Positions 37,501-46,849 of a stretch of DNA of 64,000 bases are shown piece after piece. A model generated the notes under the pieces. That model did not search any database and had not been told where the DNA came from. It saw only the letters and a list, made by a program, of their open reading frames with translations. The translations under genes and the position numbers were made by a program. The DNA comes from Edaphobacter bradus. Lineage in GTDB: Bacteria > Acidobacteriota > Terriglobia > Terriglobales > Acidobacteriaceae. Every line of letters begins with the position of its first letter. Positions within the stretch are counted from its first letter, which is position 1. Where the stretch lies: NCBI RefSeq assembly GCF_025685645.1, contig NZ_JAGSYF010000001.1, positions 372,001 through 436,000 on the forward strand, in the 5' to 3' direction.

Positions 37501-39204
37501 GTTGCGGAGAGTGTGACTCGGCTGCTGAAGGTTCGGCGCGTTGTGGAGGTTTCGATTGCAGGGCAGAGCCGGCTGATTGCGGTGGAGGATGCGGCGCGGT
37601 ATCGCGATGGGGTGGGAGTGCGGCTGCCGCAAGGGTTGCCGGAGGTGTTTCTGGAGTCTGCCTCTGATGCGCTGGTGGATGTGGTGCGGCGTTACGGGCG
37701 GACGCATGGGCCGTTTACGGCGCAGCAGGGGGCGGCGAGGTTCGGGGTGTCGGTGGAGAGGGTGGAGGCTGTGCTGGAGCGGCTGGTGCAGGCGGGGCGC
37801 GTGGTGGAGGGAGGCTTCCGGCCGGACGGCGTGCATCGCGAGTGGTGTGACGATGAGGTACTGCGGACGATTCGGCGGAAGAGCCTGGCGCGGCTGCGCA
37901 AGGAGGTTGAGCCGGTTGAGCAGAGGACGCTGGTGAGGCTGCTGACGCGGTGGCAGGGCGTGGTGCAGCCGCGCCGCGGACTGGACGCTCTGCTGGATGC
38001 GATCGAGAATCTGCAGGGGGCCGCTGTGCCGGCTTCGATTCTGGAGACGGAGATTCTGCCGGCGCGGCTAGCGGCGTATCAACCCAGCGATCTGGATATG
38101 CTGATCGCCGCTGGCGAAGTGATCTGGGCGGGGCTCGAGCCGCTGGGCGAGCACGATGGGCGGATTGGGTTGTATCTGGCGGAGAAGCTTCCGGCGCTTT
38201 GGCCGGTTGGACGCGCGGTTGATGAACGGGCACTGACGGAGCGCGAGGCGGCGGTGGTTGCGTATTTGAAGGCGCGAGGGGCTTCGTTCTTTCAGGAGAT
38301 TCATGAGGGAGTTGGAGGAGGGTATCCGGGCGAGACGCTGGATGCTCTGTGGGAGCTCGTGTGGAAAGGATTTGTAACGAACGATGGGATGGCGGCGCTG
38401 CGGGCTTATTGTGAGCGGCCTTCGGCGAGCCGGCCGGCGCGCAGGGTGCACCAGCAGGGAACGGCGTTCCGGTCGCGCCGGACGACCCCTCCAGCGGGGC
38501 AGGGCCGGTGGGCGCTGAATGCAGCGGCGTTTGATGTAGCCCGTTCAGCGACGGAGTGGAGTCATGCGATCGCGCAGCAACTTCTGCAACGGTATGGCGT
38601 GGTGTTTCGCGAGACGGCGCATGCGGAGAATCTGCCGGGAGGGTTTTCGGCGGTGTATGACGTGCTGAAGGCGATGGAGGAGAGCGGGAAGGTTCGGCGC
38701 GGTTATTTTGCGGCGGAGTTGGGGGCGACTCAGTTTGCGCTGCCGTCGGCGGTGGAGTTGCTGCGCTCGTTGCGGACGCAGAGAGAGGGCGAGAGGCGGG
38801 AGATGCTGCAGTTGGCGGCCACGGACCCGGCGAATCCGTATGGGGCGCTGCTGCGATGGCCGGATGCTGTGTCGCCGCTGACGCGGAGCGTGGGGGCGCG
38901 GGTGATCCTGTGCGATGGAGCGCTGGTGGCGTATCTGCGCAGGGGGAATCCGAATGTGCAGGTGTTTCTGCCGGAGGAGGAGCCGCAGCGCGGGCAGGTG
39001 GCGAGGGCGCTGGCGGAGTTTTTCGTGAAGGGTGTGCAAGAGCGGAGCGAGGAGGGAGACACGCACGCGGGGATGCTGATCGTCACGGTGAACGGACTGC
39101 CGGTGCGGGAGCATCCGCTGGCGAGCTTTTTGCTGGAGGCTGGTTTTTCGGCTGCTCCGATGGGCTTCAACGTGAGGAAGAAGCTGCCGTCATTGCGAGG
39201 TTAA
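34510..39204 (+). CDS. lhr: Lhr-type large ATP-dependent helicase
   Basis: A DEAD/H superfamily 2 helicase of 1564 residues, the size of full-length Lhr, thought to unwind DNA or RNA-DNA in repair. A lysine-rich N terminus precedes LPQLEGWPAIAKGESTLIL and Walker A APTGTGKT (near residue 75). Motif II is DEIH (near residue 196), motif III LSATQRP, and the second RecA-like domain has ATSSLELGIDMGAIDLVVQ and QRIGRAGHQ. A long Lhr C-terminal domain with winged-helix repeats follows (GPFTAQQGAARFGV). A low-complexity insert after motif III (near residue 245) is encoded by tandem 8-bp repeats. It starts 84 bases after cheR but is functionally unrelated. Confidence 0.92.
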   Translation: MAKASAKKMVAKKGAAKAERGGVSASDGALTLFHPITARWFRETLGVPTLPQLEGWPAIAKGESTLILAPTGTGKTLAAFLWCLDKLMMHGPAEAERGCRVVYVSPLKALAVDVEKNLRVPLAGIAEMAGREGVAVRVPEISVRTGDTPQRERAKFRRHPGEILITTPESLYLLLTSGAGEGLRSVETVIVDEIHALVPTKRGAHLALSMERLEALTGRRVQRIGLSATQRPLEEVARFLGGASQRVSKSASQRSEAAALADVAGEDEAAESAVRFRPVTVVNAGARKRLELRVEVPVEDMARLGEAEAQHGAAESQGRKQTSLWQSIYPRLLEIVRERTSTLIFVNARRVAERLAGALNDLAGEPLARAHHGSLAAAQRSEIEEMLKEGRIKALVATSSLELGIDMGAIDLVVQIEAPPSVASGMQRIGRAGHQVGAPSNGVIFPKYRADLIACAAVTRAMHEGHVESTRFLRNPLDVLAQQMVAIVAHPPLGEAGRWRGGEEDDGPGIGYEELLALMRGAAPFAGLSQAVFDGVLDMLAGRYPSDEFAELRPRITWDRTKNWLTPRSGVKRIAILNGGTIPDRGMYGVFLAGERAKPVRVGELDEEMVFESKVGEVFVLGASAWRIEEIHHDRVLVSPAPGEAGKMPFWHGDRAGRPIEFGRRIGALVREMREVPRGVAVTRLTEEHDLDPVAAENVLRYLADQELATVEVPDDRNVVIERVRDELGFWRVCVLTPFGSRVHTPWAVAAAAKVRESGGPEVETMWSEDGFVLRFPETDEPPAVGSLLMEPAEAADLVLKQLGSTALFAAKFRESAARALLLPRRRADGRSPLWQQRKRAYDLLSVASRYASFPILLEAYRECMRDVFDMPALMEVLRLIGARTLRVHTVDSKTPSPFASALLFSYVANYIYDGDAPLAERRAQVLAIDQDQLRELMGDADLRELLDLGAIEETEEQLQGLMENAKARTMDGVHDLLLRLGDLSQEELRARCVSDAVAESVTRLLKVRRVVEVSIAGQSRLIAVEDAARYRDGVGVRLPQGLPEVFLESASDALVDVVRRYGRTHGPFTAQQGAARFGVSVERVEAVLERLVQAGRVVEGGFRPDGVHREWCDDEVLRTIRRKSLARLRKEVEPVEQRTLVRLLTRWQGVVQPRRGLDALLDAIENLQGAAVPASILETEILPARLAAYQPSDLDMLIAAGEVIWAGLEPLGEHDGRIGLYLAEKLPALWPVGRAVDERALTEREAAVVAYLKARGASFFQEIHEGVGGGYPGETLDALWELVWKGFVTNDGMAALRAYCERPSASRPARRVHQQGTAFRSRRTTPPAGQGRWALNAAAFDVARSATEWSHAIAQQLLQRYGVVFRETAHAENLPGGFSAVYDVLKAMEESGKVRRGYFAAELGATQFALPSAVELLRSLRTQREGERREMLQLAATDPANPYGALLRWPDAVSPLTRSVGARVILCDGALVAYLRRGNPNVQVFLPEEEPQRGQVARALAEFFVKGVQERSEEGDTHAGMLIVTVNGLPVREHPLASFLLEAGFSAAPMGFNVRKKLPSLRG
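35236..35270 (+). repeat. Four tandem 8-bp repeats inside lhr
   Basis: GCGAGTCA is repeated four times (third copy GCAAGTCA), followed by GCG. It encodes the Ser/Arg/Gln/Lys-rich insert between helicase motif III and the second RecA-like domain. Because the unit is 8 bases, a change of one copy would shift the frame, so the locus could be a mutational hot spot. Confidence 0.85.
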
Positions 39205-39210
39205 TGGAGG

Positions 39211-41766
39211 TCATTGTTGAGAGTCTTGGGGCTGCTGCTTCTTCTTGTCTCCGCCGCCGAAGAGCTTTTGGAAAAAGTTCTTCTTCTTGGGTGCGGCTGG
39301 CTGCGTCTCGACGGGGGCATTGGCCGCAGTCGGAGAAGCTGGACGCGCGGGTGAGGCTCCGGGCAGGGCAGGCGGAGGATTGGTCTGCGGGTTGGGGTGT
39401 TCGCCGATGCCGAAGATCTTCTGGATGAAGTTTTGCGGGCTCTCGGACATCTGGCTGCAGGAGTTGGCGGGCGCGGTGCCGTCGAGGAAGGCGAGACTGA
39501 TGGAGTTGTCGGGGCAGGAAGTGTCGGAGAGGAGATTAGTGGTCTTATCGATGCGGACGACGCTGACTCCGTCGGGCGGCGAGAAGGAGTGGACGTCGGA
39601 GTACTCAGGAAGCTGGATGGCGCGCTTCATGAACTCGGTCCAGATGGGTGCAGCTGCGTGGGCGCCTTCGATCTTGATGTCGCTGTAGTCGTCGTTGCCG
39701 ACCCAGACGATGCAGATGAGGTTGGAGGTGTAACCGGCGAACCATGCGTCGTGACTGGTTCCGGTCTTGCCGGCGGCGGGAGCGGTGAAGCCGTGCCCAC
39801 GAACGGCTCCTGCCGGAGTTCCGTAGTTCATCGTGCCTTCGAGCAGCGACTGCGTCAGATAGGCCGCTCGGGGATCCATGACCTGCTTGGCCTCGCGCGG
39901 GAAGTCGGAGATGATGTCGCCGCTTGTGTTGGTGACGGAGGAGAGCATCCAGGGCGTGAGGTGAACGCCATTGTTGGCAAAGACCGAGTAGGCTCCGGCC
40001 ATATCGAGCGGAGTGGCGTCGTAGGCCCCGATGGAGACAGACGGGGTTCCGCGGGCGGAGGCGACTCCAGCGGAGCGACCCAGGGCGGCTACGTTGTCGA
40101 AGCCGACCATCTCGCCGAGCTCGATGGTGGCGTTGTTGAGCGAGTGGGCGAGGGCGTAGGCAGCGGTGACGTCGCCGCGGAAGTCGCCTTTGAAGTTGTT
40201 GGGAGTGTAGGTCTGGCGGCCGTTATCGAAGGTGAAGGTCGTCGGGACGTCGGTGAGCTGGGTGAGGGCAGTGAAGATCCCACCGCCGCCCAGAGCGGTG
40301 CCATTGAGGCTGCTGTTGTAGGCCGCGGCGTAGACGAAGGGCTTGAAGATGGATCCGGTGGGGCGTTTGGCGACGGCGTGGTTGAGCTGTGAGGCGCCGT
40401 AGTTGCGGCCGCCCACGAGCGCGAGGACCTGGCCGGTGTGGGGATTGAGGGCGATGAGTGCGACCTGGGGATAGACGATGGGCGCGGTGCTCTTACCGTG
40501 TTGCTTGCGCACGATATCGTCGACGTTCTTCATACCGGCCTCAACGGCGTCGGAGGCGATGCTCTGAAGGTCGGGATCGAGCGAGGTATAGATGCGGAGG
40601 CTCTGGTGGGCGAGGTCCTGGTCGCCGATGCGCTGCACGAGCTGGTCGTGGACGAGATCGACAAAGTAGGGGGCCTCGCTGGCGTCGACGTTGGGGGGAG
40701 CGAGATTGAGCGGCTCGGCTTTGGCGCGCGCAGCCTCAGAGGCTGAGATGGCGCTGGTCTCGACCATGGAGTCGAGGACTACGTTGCGGCGCTCGATGGC
40801 GCGCTCGGGATGGCGGTAGGGGTTAAGCCGGCTGGGGCTCTGGATCATTCCGGCCAGCAGAGCGCACTGGGCGGTGTCGAGCTGCTTGAGGTCTTTGCCG
40901 AAGAAGGCCTGCGATGCCTCGCCGAAGCCGTTGATGTCATAGCTGCCGCGATGGCCGAGGTTGATCTGGTTGGCGTACATCTCAAAGATCTGCGGCTTGG
41001 TGAAGCGCGATTCGAGCTGGAAGCTGATGAAGATTTCGATGAGCTTGCGCTTGAGGTGCTTCTCGGGGGAAAGGAAGAAGCCGCGCGCCAGCTGCATGGT
41101 GATGGTGGAGCCGCCGCAGCGCTTGCGGCCGCTGGTGATGTCTTCGACGCCGCACTTGACGATGCGGAGGAAGTTGATGCCGTTGTGCTCGAAGAAGTTG
41201 CGGTCTTCGATGGAGGTCACGGCCTGCACCATGCGCGGCGGGATGTCCGTGTAGGCGATCATGCGGCGCTTGGTGCGGCTGTTGTCCGCGGAGAGCGCGG
41301 TGATGAGTTGCGGCTCTAGCTCGTAGGCGCTGAGGGCGGCGCCGTTTTCGGCGGTAATTTTCTGGACAGTGCCGCCGGAGGTGTCGATGGTGGCGCCGTC
41401 GGTGTTGTGGTAGCTCTCCGGGCCGGGCTTGATGAAGATGCTGTTGCCGTTGAGCTGAAAGGTCCCGAGCTGAGTGTTGGAGTTGTAACCGGCGCGGCGC
41501 AGATCGGCGGCGATGGCAGCGGCGGTGTACTTCTGGCCGTCGCGAATCTCGCGCGGAGCGGCGTAAATCTGCGAGACGCTGGAGAAGAGGTGTCCCGAGG
41601 CGAGGCGCGTGTCCACGATCTGCTGGTACTTGTGGTTGTAGTACGCGAAGACGGCCGCGAAGAGAACGAAGCCCGCCAGAACCGTCACAATGGCAGCCCG
41701 CAGAATGCGGTGGCGCAGGCTGCCGGTCCCGATAGCTTTGCTGGCGTATTTGAGTTTAACTGGCAA
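39211..41766 (-). CDS. Class A penicillin-binding protein, PBP1b-like
   Basis: A bifunctional peptidoglycan synthase of 851 residues anchored by one membrane helix (AAIVTVLAGFVLFAAVFAYY). A UB2H-like segment (YAAPREIRDGQKYTAAAIAADLRRAGY) marks it as PBP1b-type. The glycosyltransferase domain has IEDRNFFEHNGI (catalytic Glu), GGSTITMQLARGFF and KLIEIFISFQLE. The transpeptidase has the SxxK motif in TGSIFKP, SLN in AHSLNNAT and KTGTSHDAW. A Pro/Ala-rich tail ends with a basic KKKNFFQKLFGG stretch. It lies 23 bases downstream of proS on the same strand and may be co-transcribed with it. Confidence 0.92.
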   Translation of the reverse strand: MPVKLKYASKAIGTGSLRHRILRAAIVTVLAGFVLFAAVFAYYNHKYQQIVDTRLASGHLFSSVSQIYAAPREIRDGQKYTAAAIAADLRRAGYNSNTQLGTFQLNGNSIFIKPGPESYHNTDGATIDTSGGTVQKITAENGAALSAYELEPQLITALSADNSRTKRRMIAYTDIPPRMVQAVTSIEDRNFFEHNGINFLRIVKCGVEDITSGRKRCGGSTITMQLARGFFLSPEKHLKRKLIEIFISFQLESRFTKPQIFEMYANQINLGHRGSYDINGFGEASQAFFGKDLKQLDTAQCALLAGMIQSPSRLNPYRHPERAIERRNVVLDSMVETSAISASEAARAKAEPLNLAPPNVDASEAPYFVDLVHDQLVQRIGDQDLAHQSLRIYTSLDPDLQSIASDAVEAGMKNVDDIVRKQHGKSTAPIVYPQVALIALNPHTGQVLALVGGRNYGASQLNHAVAKRPTGSIFKPFVYAAAYNSSLNGTALGGGGIFTALTQLTDVPTTFTFDNGRQTYTPNNFKGDFRGDVTAAYALAHSLNNATIELGEMVGFDNVAALGRSAGVASARGTPSVSIGAYDATPLDMAGAYSVFANNGVHLTPWMLSSVTNTSGDIISDFPREAKQVMDPRAAYLTQSLLEGTMNYGTPAGAVRGHGFTAPAAGKTGTSHDAWFAGYTSNLICIVWVGNDDYSDIKIEGAHAAAPIWTEFMKRAIQLPEYSDVHSFSPPDGVSVVRIDKTTNLLSDTSCPDNSISLAFLDGTAPANSCSQMSESPQNFIQKIFGIGEHPNPQTNPPPALPGASPARPASPTAANAPVETQPAAPKKKNFFQKLFGGGDKKKQQPQDSQQ

Positions 41767-41789
41767 GCTGATTCTTCCTCGTTAGACGC

Positions 41790-43589
41790 TCAAACTACCT
41801 GAGCGGGCTGTCCGGGTTGTAGGGCTGATGTTATCTGAGTGGCTACTTCGGCGGCTACCTTTGCGATCGTAAGGTCCTGGTTGCGCTTTGCGAGGCGGTC
41901 GACGAACTCGACTTTGCCCTCGGCGACTCCGCGTCCGATGTTGATGCGATAGGGGATACCGACGAGATCGGCGTCCTTGAACTTGACTCCGGCGCGCTCG
42001 TCGCGGTCGTCGAGCAGGACGTCGAGGCCAGCGGCAGCGAGTTCGGCGGCGACTTTCTCTCCGGCGGCGAGCAGGCTGGCGTCTCCGATGTTGGTGATGG
42101 TGACGACGACCTGGAAGGGCGCAATTGCCGGGTGCAGGGCGAAGGCGGAGCCGTCGTTCGCCGCGGCAGAGGTCTCGATGGCGGAGGTGAGGATCCGCTC
42201 GATTCCGATGCCGTAGCTGCCCATGATGGGAGTGACCTCTTTGCCGTCGCGATTGAGGACGGTTGCTCCCATGGACTTCGAGTACTTGTAGCCGAGCTTG
42301 AAGATGTGGCCGATCTCGACCGCCTTGCCGAGACGCAGGGGGGAGCCGTCGATAGGGCAGGGCTCGCCTTCGACTACGTTGCGGACGTCGGCGATGAGCG
42401 TCGGCTTGAAGTCGCGTGTGGGGGTGACGTTGCGGAGGTGGTACTCCTCCTTGTTGGCCCCAGCGATGAGGTTGGCGCGGCCTTCAAGGGCCTTGTCGAG
42501 GATGACGAGGGTTCCGGGCTTCCTGGGGTGCGGCGCGGGCTCGAGGCCGATGGGGCCTAGGTAGCCTGCGGGCGCCTTGAAGACTTCGACAATCTCTTCG
42601 GGTAGCATCGGGCGGAGTTCGCCGCCCGCGATAAGCAGGAGCTTGGCCTCGTTGAGCGTGTGGTCGCCGCGCAGGAAGACGACGACGGGGCGCAGGGGAC
42701 CCAGCTTGGCGTGATCGGCTTCAGGCAGTGCGGCCATATAGGCCATGGTCTTGATCTGGTACTGCGGCTCGACGTTGAGGAAGGCACCAACCTCTTCAAT
42801 GGTGCGCTGACCAGGGGTGTGGACGAGCTCGGGGGAGCCGTCGCCGGTGGGGGCGAGGTCCTCGACCGGGGCAAGGCGGCTGGTGGCCTTCTCGAGGTTG
42901 GCGGCGTAGCCGGAGGCAGAACTGGCAATGAGGTCTTCGCCGGCTTCGGTGTAGACCATGAACTCCTGCGAGGCTGACCCTCCCATGGATCCGGAGTCGG
43001 CTTCGACGGCGACGAACTCGAGGCCGCAGCGGGTGAAGATGGCGCGGTAAGCGGCGTCGTGCTTGTTGTAGCTCTCGTCGAGGCCGGCCTCGTCGATGTC
43101 GAAGGAGTAGGCGTCCTTCATGATGAACTGGCGGACGCGCAGGAGGCCGGACTTGGGGCGCGGCTCGTCGCGGAACTTGGTCTGGATCTGGTACCAGATC
43201 TGCGGGAGCTGCTTGTAGCTGCGGAGCTCGTTGCGGGCGATGGAGGTCATGACCTCTTCGTGGGTCATACCGAGGCAAAGGTCGGCGCCCTTGCGGTCCT
43301 TCAGGCGGAACATGTTGTCGCCCATGACGGACCAGCGGCCGGACTCCTCCCATATCTCGCGCGGATTGAGAGCGGGGAGCAGGAACTCCTGGCCGATCTT
43401 GTCCATCTCGTCACGCACGATGGCGATGATCTTGTTGATGGAGCGGTTGCCGAGGAAGAGGTAGCTGTAGATGCCGGCACCGAGTTGACGGATGTAGCCG
43501 GCGCGGAGCAGGAGCTTGTGGCTGGCTACTTCGGCGTCTGCGGGGGCTTCACGAAGGGTGGGGATAAATAGTTGCGACCAGCGATGCAT
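41790..43589 (-). CDS. proS: Prolyl-tRNA synthetase
   Basis: Charges tRNA-Pro. The start at 43589 ([20 protein letters not shown]) fits the family; the reading frame stays open upstream but that part overlaps the GNAT gene. The 599-residue product is the bacterial type with an editing (YbaK-like) insertion between class II motifs 2 and 3. Motif 1 is near [16 protein letters not shown], motif 2 is [21 protein letters not shown] and motif 3 is [11 protein letters not shown]. The anticodon-binding domain ends the protein. It appears to be in a leftward unit with kdsD and a GNAT gene upstream and the penicillin-binding protein gene downstream. Confidence 0.95.
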   Translation of the reverse strand: MHRWSQLFIPTLREAPADAEVASHKLLLRAGYIRQLGAGIYSYLFLGNRSINKIIAIVRDEMDKIGQEFLLPALNPREIWEESGRWSVMGDNMFRLKDRKGADLCLGMTHEEVMTSIARNELRSYKQLPQIWYQIQTKFRDEPRPKSGLLRVRQFIMKDAYSFDIDEAGLDESYNKHDAAYRAIFTRCGLEFVAVEADSGSMGGSASQEFMVYTEAGEDLIASSASGYAANLEKATSRLAPVEDLAPTGDGSPELVHTPGQRTIEEVGAFLNVEPQYQIKTMAYMAALPEADHAKLGPLRPVVVFLRGDHTLNEAKLLLIAGGELRPMLPEEIVEVFKAPAGYLGPIGLEPAPHPRKPGTLVILDKALEGRANLIAGANKEEYHLRNVTPTRDFKPTLIADVRNVVEGEPCPIDGSPLRLGKAVEIGHIFKLGYKYSKSMGATVLNRDGKEVTPIMGSYGIGIERILTSAIETSAAANDGSAFALHPAIAPFQVVVTITNIGDASLLAAGEKVAAELAAAGLDVLLDDRDERAGVKFKDADLVGIPYRINIGRGVAEGKVEFVDRLAKRNQDLTIAKVAAEVATQITSALQPGQPAQVV

Positions 43590-43689
43590 GCGTAGTGTGG
43601 GACCTTCCGGCTGTCTGTGTGAGTCGTATGTCGTTATGCCTATTCTAACTTCCGCATGGGTGATGTGGCGTGTGTGGGGCGCGGATGAG

Positions 43690-44145
43690 CTAAGGGAAGA
43701 TGCGGTAGCGGCACTTTCGCGGGTGTCCGCTCTGGCGGATGATGCAGTTTGGCGGGACGTCGACGATCTCGACGAACTCGGCTCCGGCGAGCTCGAGGGT
43801 TCGCCGGGAGGCAAGGTTTTCCGGGTCGCACGTGATCCAGACGGGATCGATCTCGAGGCGCTTGGCCAGAGGCAGGAGGAGGCGGAGGGACCTGGAGGCG
43901 TAGTGATGTCCACGATGAGCAGGATGGACGCTGTACCCGATGTGGCCGGCGTAGAGCTCGATATGAGGCGTCGAGCCGACTCGCAGGCGGATGTAGCCGA
44001 GCTCTTCCTCCGTCTGACGATGAACCATGCGGAAGTTGTAAGCGGGCACATGGTGGATCGGGTGGAGCGCAAACTCAGTGAGCTCCAGTTGGAGCTCTTC
44101 GTCGCGGAGTTGACCCGGAGCAACGGGCATTGCCAGCGTGGTCAT
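43690..44145 (-). CDS. GNAT-family acetyltransferase
   Basis: A 151-residue N-acetyltransferase of unknown substrate. The acetyl-CoA-binding region is [21 protein letters not shown], a variant of the RxxGxG/A loop, followed by [21 protein letters not shown], typical of the COG3981-like predicted acetyltransferases. It starts 7 bases after the kdsD stop and precedes proS, so it is probably co-transcribed with both. Confidence 0.85.
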   Translation of the reverse strand: MTTLAMPVAPGQLRDEELQLELTEFALHPIHHVPAYNFRMVHRQTEEELGYIRLRVGSTPHIELYAGHIGYSVHPAHRGHHYASRSLRLLLPLAKRLEIDPVWITCDPENLASRRTLELAGAEFVEIVDVPPNCIIRQSGHPRKCRYRIFP

Positions 44146-44152
44146 GCGTGAT

Positions 44153-45157
44153 TTAGATGAGTTCCAGGGTCCAGAGGTCGTGGAGGTGGAGGACGCCTTC
44201 GGCCTCGCCGCTGGGTGCGGTGACGATGAGTGAGGTGATCTTCTTCTCTTCCATGAGGGCGAGCGCGGAGGAGGCGAAGGCGGAGCCGTCGATAGTGAGG
44301 GGATGGGGGTTCATGATCTCGGCGGCGGTGTGGTTGAGGGCGGCCCCGCCGTCGCGTTCGAGCAGGCGGCGGAGGTCTCCGTCGGAGATCATGCCGAGGA
44401 GTTTGTTTTCGCTGTCGAGAACTGTGGTCATGCCGAGCTTTTTTCGGGACATCTCGTAGATGACCTGGGGCATGGGGGTTTCGGGCGAGACGCGGGGCAG
44501 GGCGTCGCCTGCGTGCATGAGTTCGCAGACGCGGGCGAGGCGCTTGCCGAGGCGGCCGCCGGGGTGCAGTTCGGCGAAGTCTTCGGCCTTCCATCCGCGC
44601 CGTCTGCTGACCTCGAGCGCGAGGGCGTCGCCGAGGGCGAGCATGACGGTGGTGGAGGCCGTAGGGGCGAGGTTGTTAGGGCAGGCCTCGGCGGAGACGC
44701 TGGTGTCGAGCGTGATGTCGCTGGCCTGGGCGAGGGTGGAGGTGAGGCAGCCGCAGAGGGCGATGAGCTTGTCGGCGAAGCGCTTGAGGAGCGGGAGGAG
44801 GCGGAGGATCTCTTCGGTCTCGCCGCTGGCGGAGAGGACGACGATGGTGTCGCCGCGGGAGAGCATGCCCAGATCACCGTGGAGGGCGTCGGCGGGGTGG
44901 AGAAAATGTGCGGGGGTTCCGGTGGAGCGAAGGGTGGCGGCGATCTTGCGGGCGATGATGCCGCTTTTGCCGATGCCGGTGACGATAATGCGGTTGCGAG
45001 TAGCGGTGGCGCGGAGGAGAAGATCGACGGCCTGGTTGAAGGTTGCGAGCATAGGGCCGTCGAGGCGGAGCGCCAACTCGACGAGGGCTGCGGCCTCGAT
45101 GCGGATGTAGTCGGAAGGGCGGGTGGAATCTGCCGGATTGACGGGTGTGTGAGACAT
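44153..45157 (-). CDS. kdsD: Arabinose-5-phosphate isomerase (KpsF/GutQ family)
   Basis: Converts ribulose-5-phosphate to arabinose-5-phosphate, the first committed step to KDO for lipopolysaccharide. From the ATG at 45157 it has 334 residues, close to E. coli KdsD (328). The SIS domain shows VTGIGKSGIIARKIAATLRSTG, LHPADALHGDLGM and SASGETEE; a conserved LHPGGRLGKRL links to two CBS domains (LGMTTVLDSENKLLGMISDGDLRR and the C-terminal half). Upstream extension of the frame to 45322 is not supported. It begins the leftward unit with GNAT, proS and the penicillin-binding protein. Confidence 0.92.
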   Translation of the reverse strand: MSHTPVNPADSTRPSDYIRIEAAALVELALRLDGPMLATFNQAVDLLLRATATRNRIIVTGIGKSGIIARKIAATLRSTGTPAHFLHPADALHGDLGMLSRGDTIVVLSASGETEEILRLLPLLKRFADKLIALCGCLTSTLAQASDITLDTSVSAEACPNNLAPTASTTVMLALGDALALEVSRRRGWKAEDFAELHPGGRLGKRLARVCELMHAGDALPRVSPETPMPQVIYEMSRKKLGMTTVLDSENKLLGMISDGDLRRLLERDGGAALNHTAAEIMNPHPLTIDGSAFASSALALMEEKKITSLIVTAPSGEAEGVLHLHDLWTLELI

Positions 45158-45307
45158 GATCGCGACCTTTCCGATGCTAGCAGAGGCGGTGTCTTGACCC
45201 TTCAACTGTGCTGATGCGGCAAATCGAATGCACGAATGGAGACGGAAGGAATAGAGTGGAAATGTCTGTGGGCCACGGGACCGATCTTCTGCAAGGGGAG
45301 ATTTGGC

Positions 45308-46126
45308 ATGGGGCAGACTCATTACATTATTCGCGGTGGAATTGAGGGCTGGGAGCGGCTGCGGATTCTCTCACGCGTGATGAGGCCGACTACCATGAGC
45401 CTTCTGGGACGGGTCGGTGTTCACCCAGGGATGAGATGCCTTGAGGTTGCCTTCGGCAGCGGCGATGTGGCGTTTGATTTAGCGGCCATAGTGGGATCCA
45501 GAGGGAGAGTCGTTGCGACCGATGTCGACCACGTCAAACTGGAGCGGACGACGCGCGAAGCGCAGGAGAGGGGCGTCCGGAATGTCGAGTTCAGATTGTC
45601 GGACATTCTCGCGGATGAGCCGGAGCACGGTTTTGACCTTGTTCATGCAAGGTTTTTGCTGACCCATCTTCCGGATCCTGCGAAGGCTCTGATGCGCATG
45701 CGACAGGCACTGCGGCCAGGCGGAGTCGTGGTGATTGAGGACGTCGACTTCAACGGCTACTTCTGCTATCCAGACTTCGAGGCACACCGGCGCTATGTCG
45801 AGTTGTACATAAGAACAGTGCAGCGAAGAGGCGGGGATCCGTGCATCGGACCGCGGCTGCCCAGCCTTCTGGAGAACGCGGGCTTTGAGGAGATTGGGAT
45901 GAACGTGGTTCAGCCGGCGGGCACGGAGGGTGAGGTGAAACTGATCTCTCCGATCACCATGGAGAATATTGTCGATGCTGTGATCGCGGAGGGCTTCGCT
46001 TCACGGGACGAGGCTAAGGAATTGACAGCCCAGTTGTATGAGTTTGCGCGCAGGCCGGGGACGGTGGGTGCCATGCCGCGTGTTGTGGAGACGTGGGGTT
46101 ACGTGGGACAGGTTGGACAGGCTTGA
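45308..46126 (+). CDS. Class I SAM-dependent methyltransferase
   Basis: A 272-residue methyltransferase of unknown substrate. The ATG at 45308 is preceded by GGGGAGA. It begins with GQTHYIIRGGIEGWERLRIL, which I associate with a group of small-molecule methyltransferases. Motif I is LEVAFGSGDVAFDLA, motif II is VVATDVDHVKLE and motif III lies around LPDPAKALMRMRQALRPGG; VVIEDVDF follows. The second glycine of the classical GxGxG loop is present as GSG. It is divergent from kdsD. Confidence 0.82.
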   Translation: MGQTHYIIRGGIEGWERLRILSRVMRPTTMSLLGRVGVHPGMRCLEVAFGSGDVAFDLAAIVGSRGRVVATDVDHVKLERTTREAQERGVRNVEFRLSDILADEPEHGFDLVHARFLLTHLPDPAKALMRMRQALRPGGVVVIEDVDFNGYFCYPDFEAHRRYVELYIRTVQRRGGDPCIGPRLPSLLENAGFEEIGMNVVQPAGTEGEVKLISPITMENIVDAVIAEGFASRDEAKELTAQLYEFARRPGTVGAMPRVVETWGYVGQVGQA

Positions 46127-46216
46127 GAAAGGGCGTTACGAAGCGCTCCGCGATTGCGTCTAAACTGATGGAGTGGCGTGTTTTGTTCGTGCGCCGACGG
46201 AAGGATGTCGATCGTA

Positions 46217-46849
46217 ATGCGTAAAGCACTGGTTCTGCTGGTGATGGTGGTGGGAATTAGCCTTCTGCTGTGGTCGGGGTGGCACAACCTTCGTGAGAGA
46301 AAGCTGGCGATGCAGCAGGCGCAGGAGAGCCATGCGATGCTGATTCCCGACAAGGGTAGCAGCTCATCGGGGCCCGCTATAGAGGGACCGACTCTGACGG
46401 GCAAGGCGGCGCCGGCGTTTGTGCTGACGACGCTGGATGGGAAGAAAGTCTCGCTGAGCGACTACAAGGGGCGTCCGGTGCTGGTGAACTTCTGGGCGAC
46501 GTGGTGCGCGCCGTGCAAGCTGGAGATGCCGTGGTTTGAGGAGTTCCGCAAGCAGTATTCCGCGCAGGGGTTTGAGATTCTGGGAATCACGGATGACGCG
46601 GACGCGGGCAAGGATGTGATCTCGAAGGCAGTGCAGAAGACCGGCGTCACCTATCCGATCCTGTTAACGGACGGGAAGATCGACAAGGCCTATGGCGCGA
46701 CGGATTATCTGCCGATGTCGTTCTACGTGGACCGGAATGGCGTAGTCGTCGAGGAGACGGCGGGGTTGGGGACGAAGGACGAGATTGAGGCGAACATCAA
46801 GAAGACGATTGCGTCGGCAAGCCAGGCTGGCTCGGCTGGTGGGCAGTGA
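46217..46849 (+). CDS. TlpA/ResA-like membrane-anchored thioredoxin
   Basis: A periplasmic thiol-disulfide protein of 210 residues with an N-terminal membrane anchor (ALVLLVMVVGISLLLWSGW). The thioredoxin fold has the active site in NFWATWCAPCKLEMPWF and the cis-Pro region in YLPMSFYVDRNG. It probably acts as a reductase in cytochrome maturation or protection of periplasmic thiols. Its stop codon overlaps the GTG of the next gene, which encodes a DsbD-alpha-like domain, so the two products likely work together. Confidence 0.87.
   Translation: MRKALVLLVMVVGISLLLWSGWHNLRERKLAMQQAQESHAMLIPDKGSSSSGPAIEGPTLTGKAAPAFVLTTLDGKKVSLSDYKGRPVLVNFWATWCAPCKLEMPWFEEFRKQYSAQGFEILGITDDADAGKDVISKAVQKTGVTYPILLTDGKIDKAYGATDYLPMSFYVDRNGVVVEETAGLGTKDEIEANIKKTIASASQAGSAGGQ

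Noticed and set aside
43590..44123. N-terminal extension of prolyl-tRNA synthetase
   Set aside because: The open frame extends upstream but overlaps the GNAT gene on the same strand, and the family start is at 43589.
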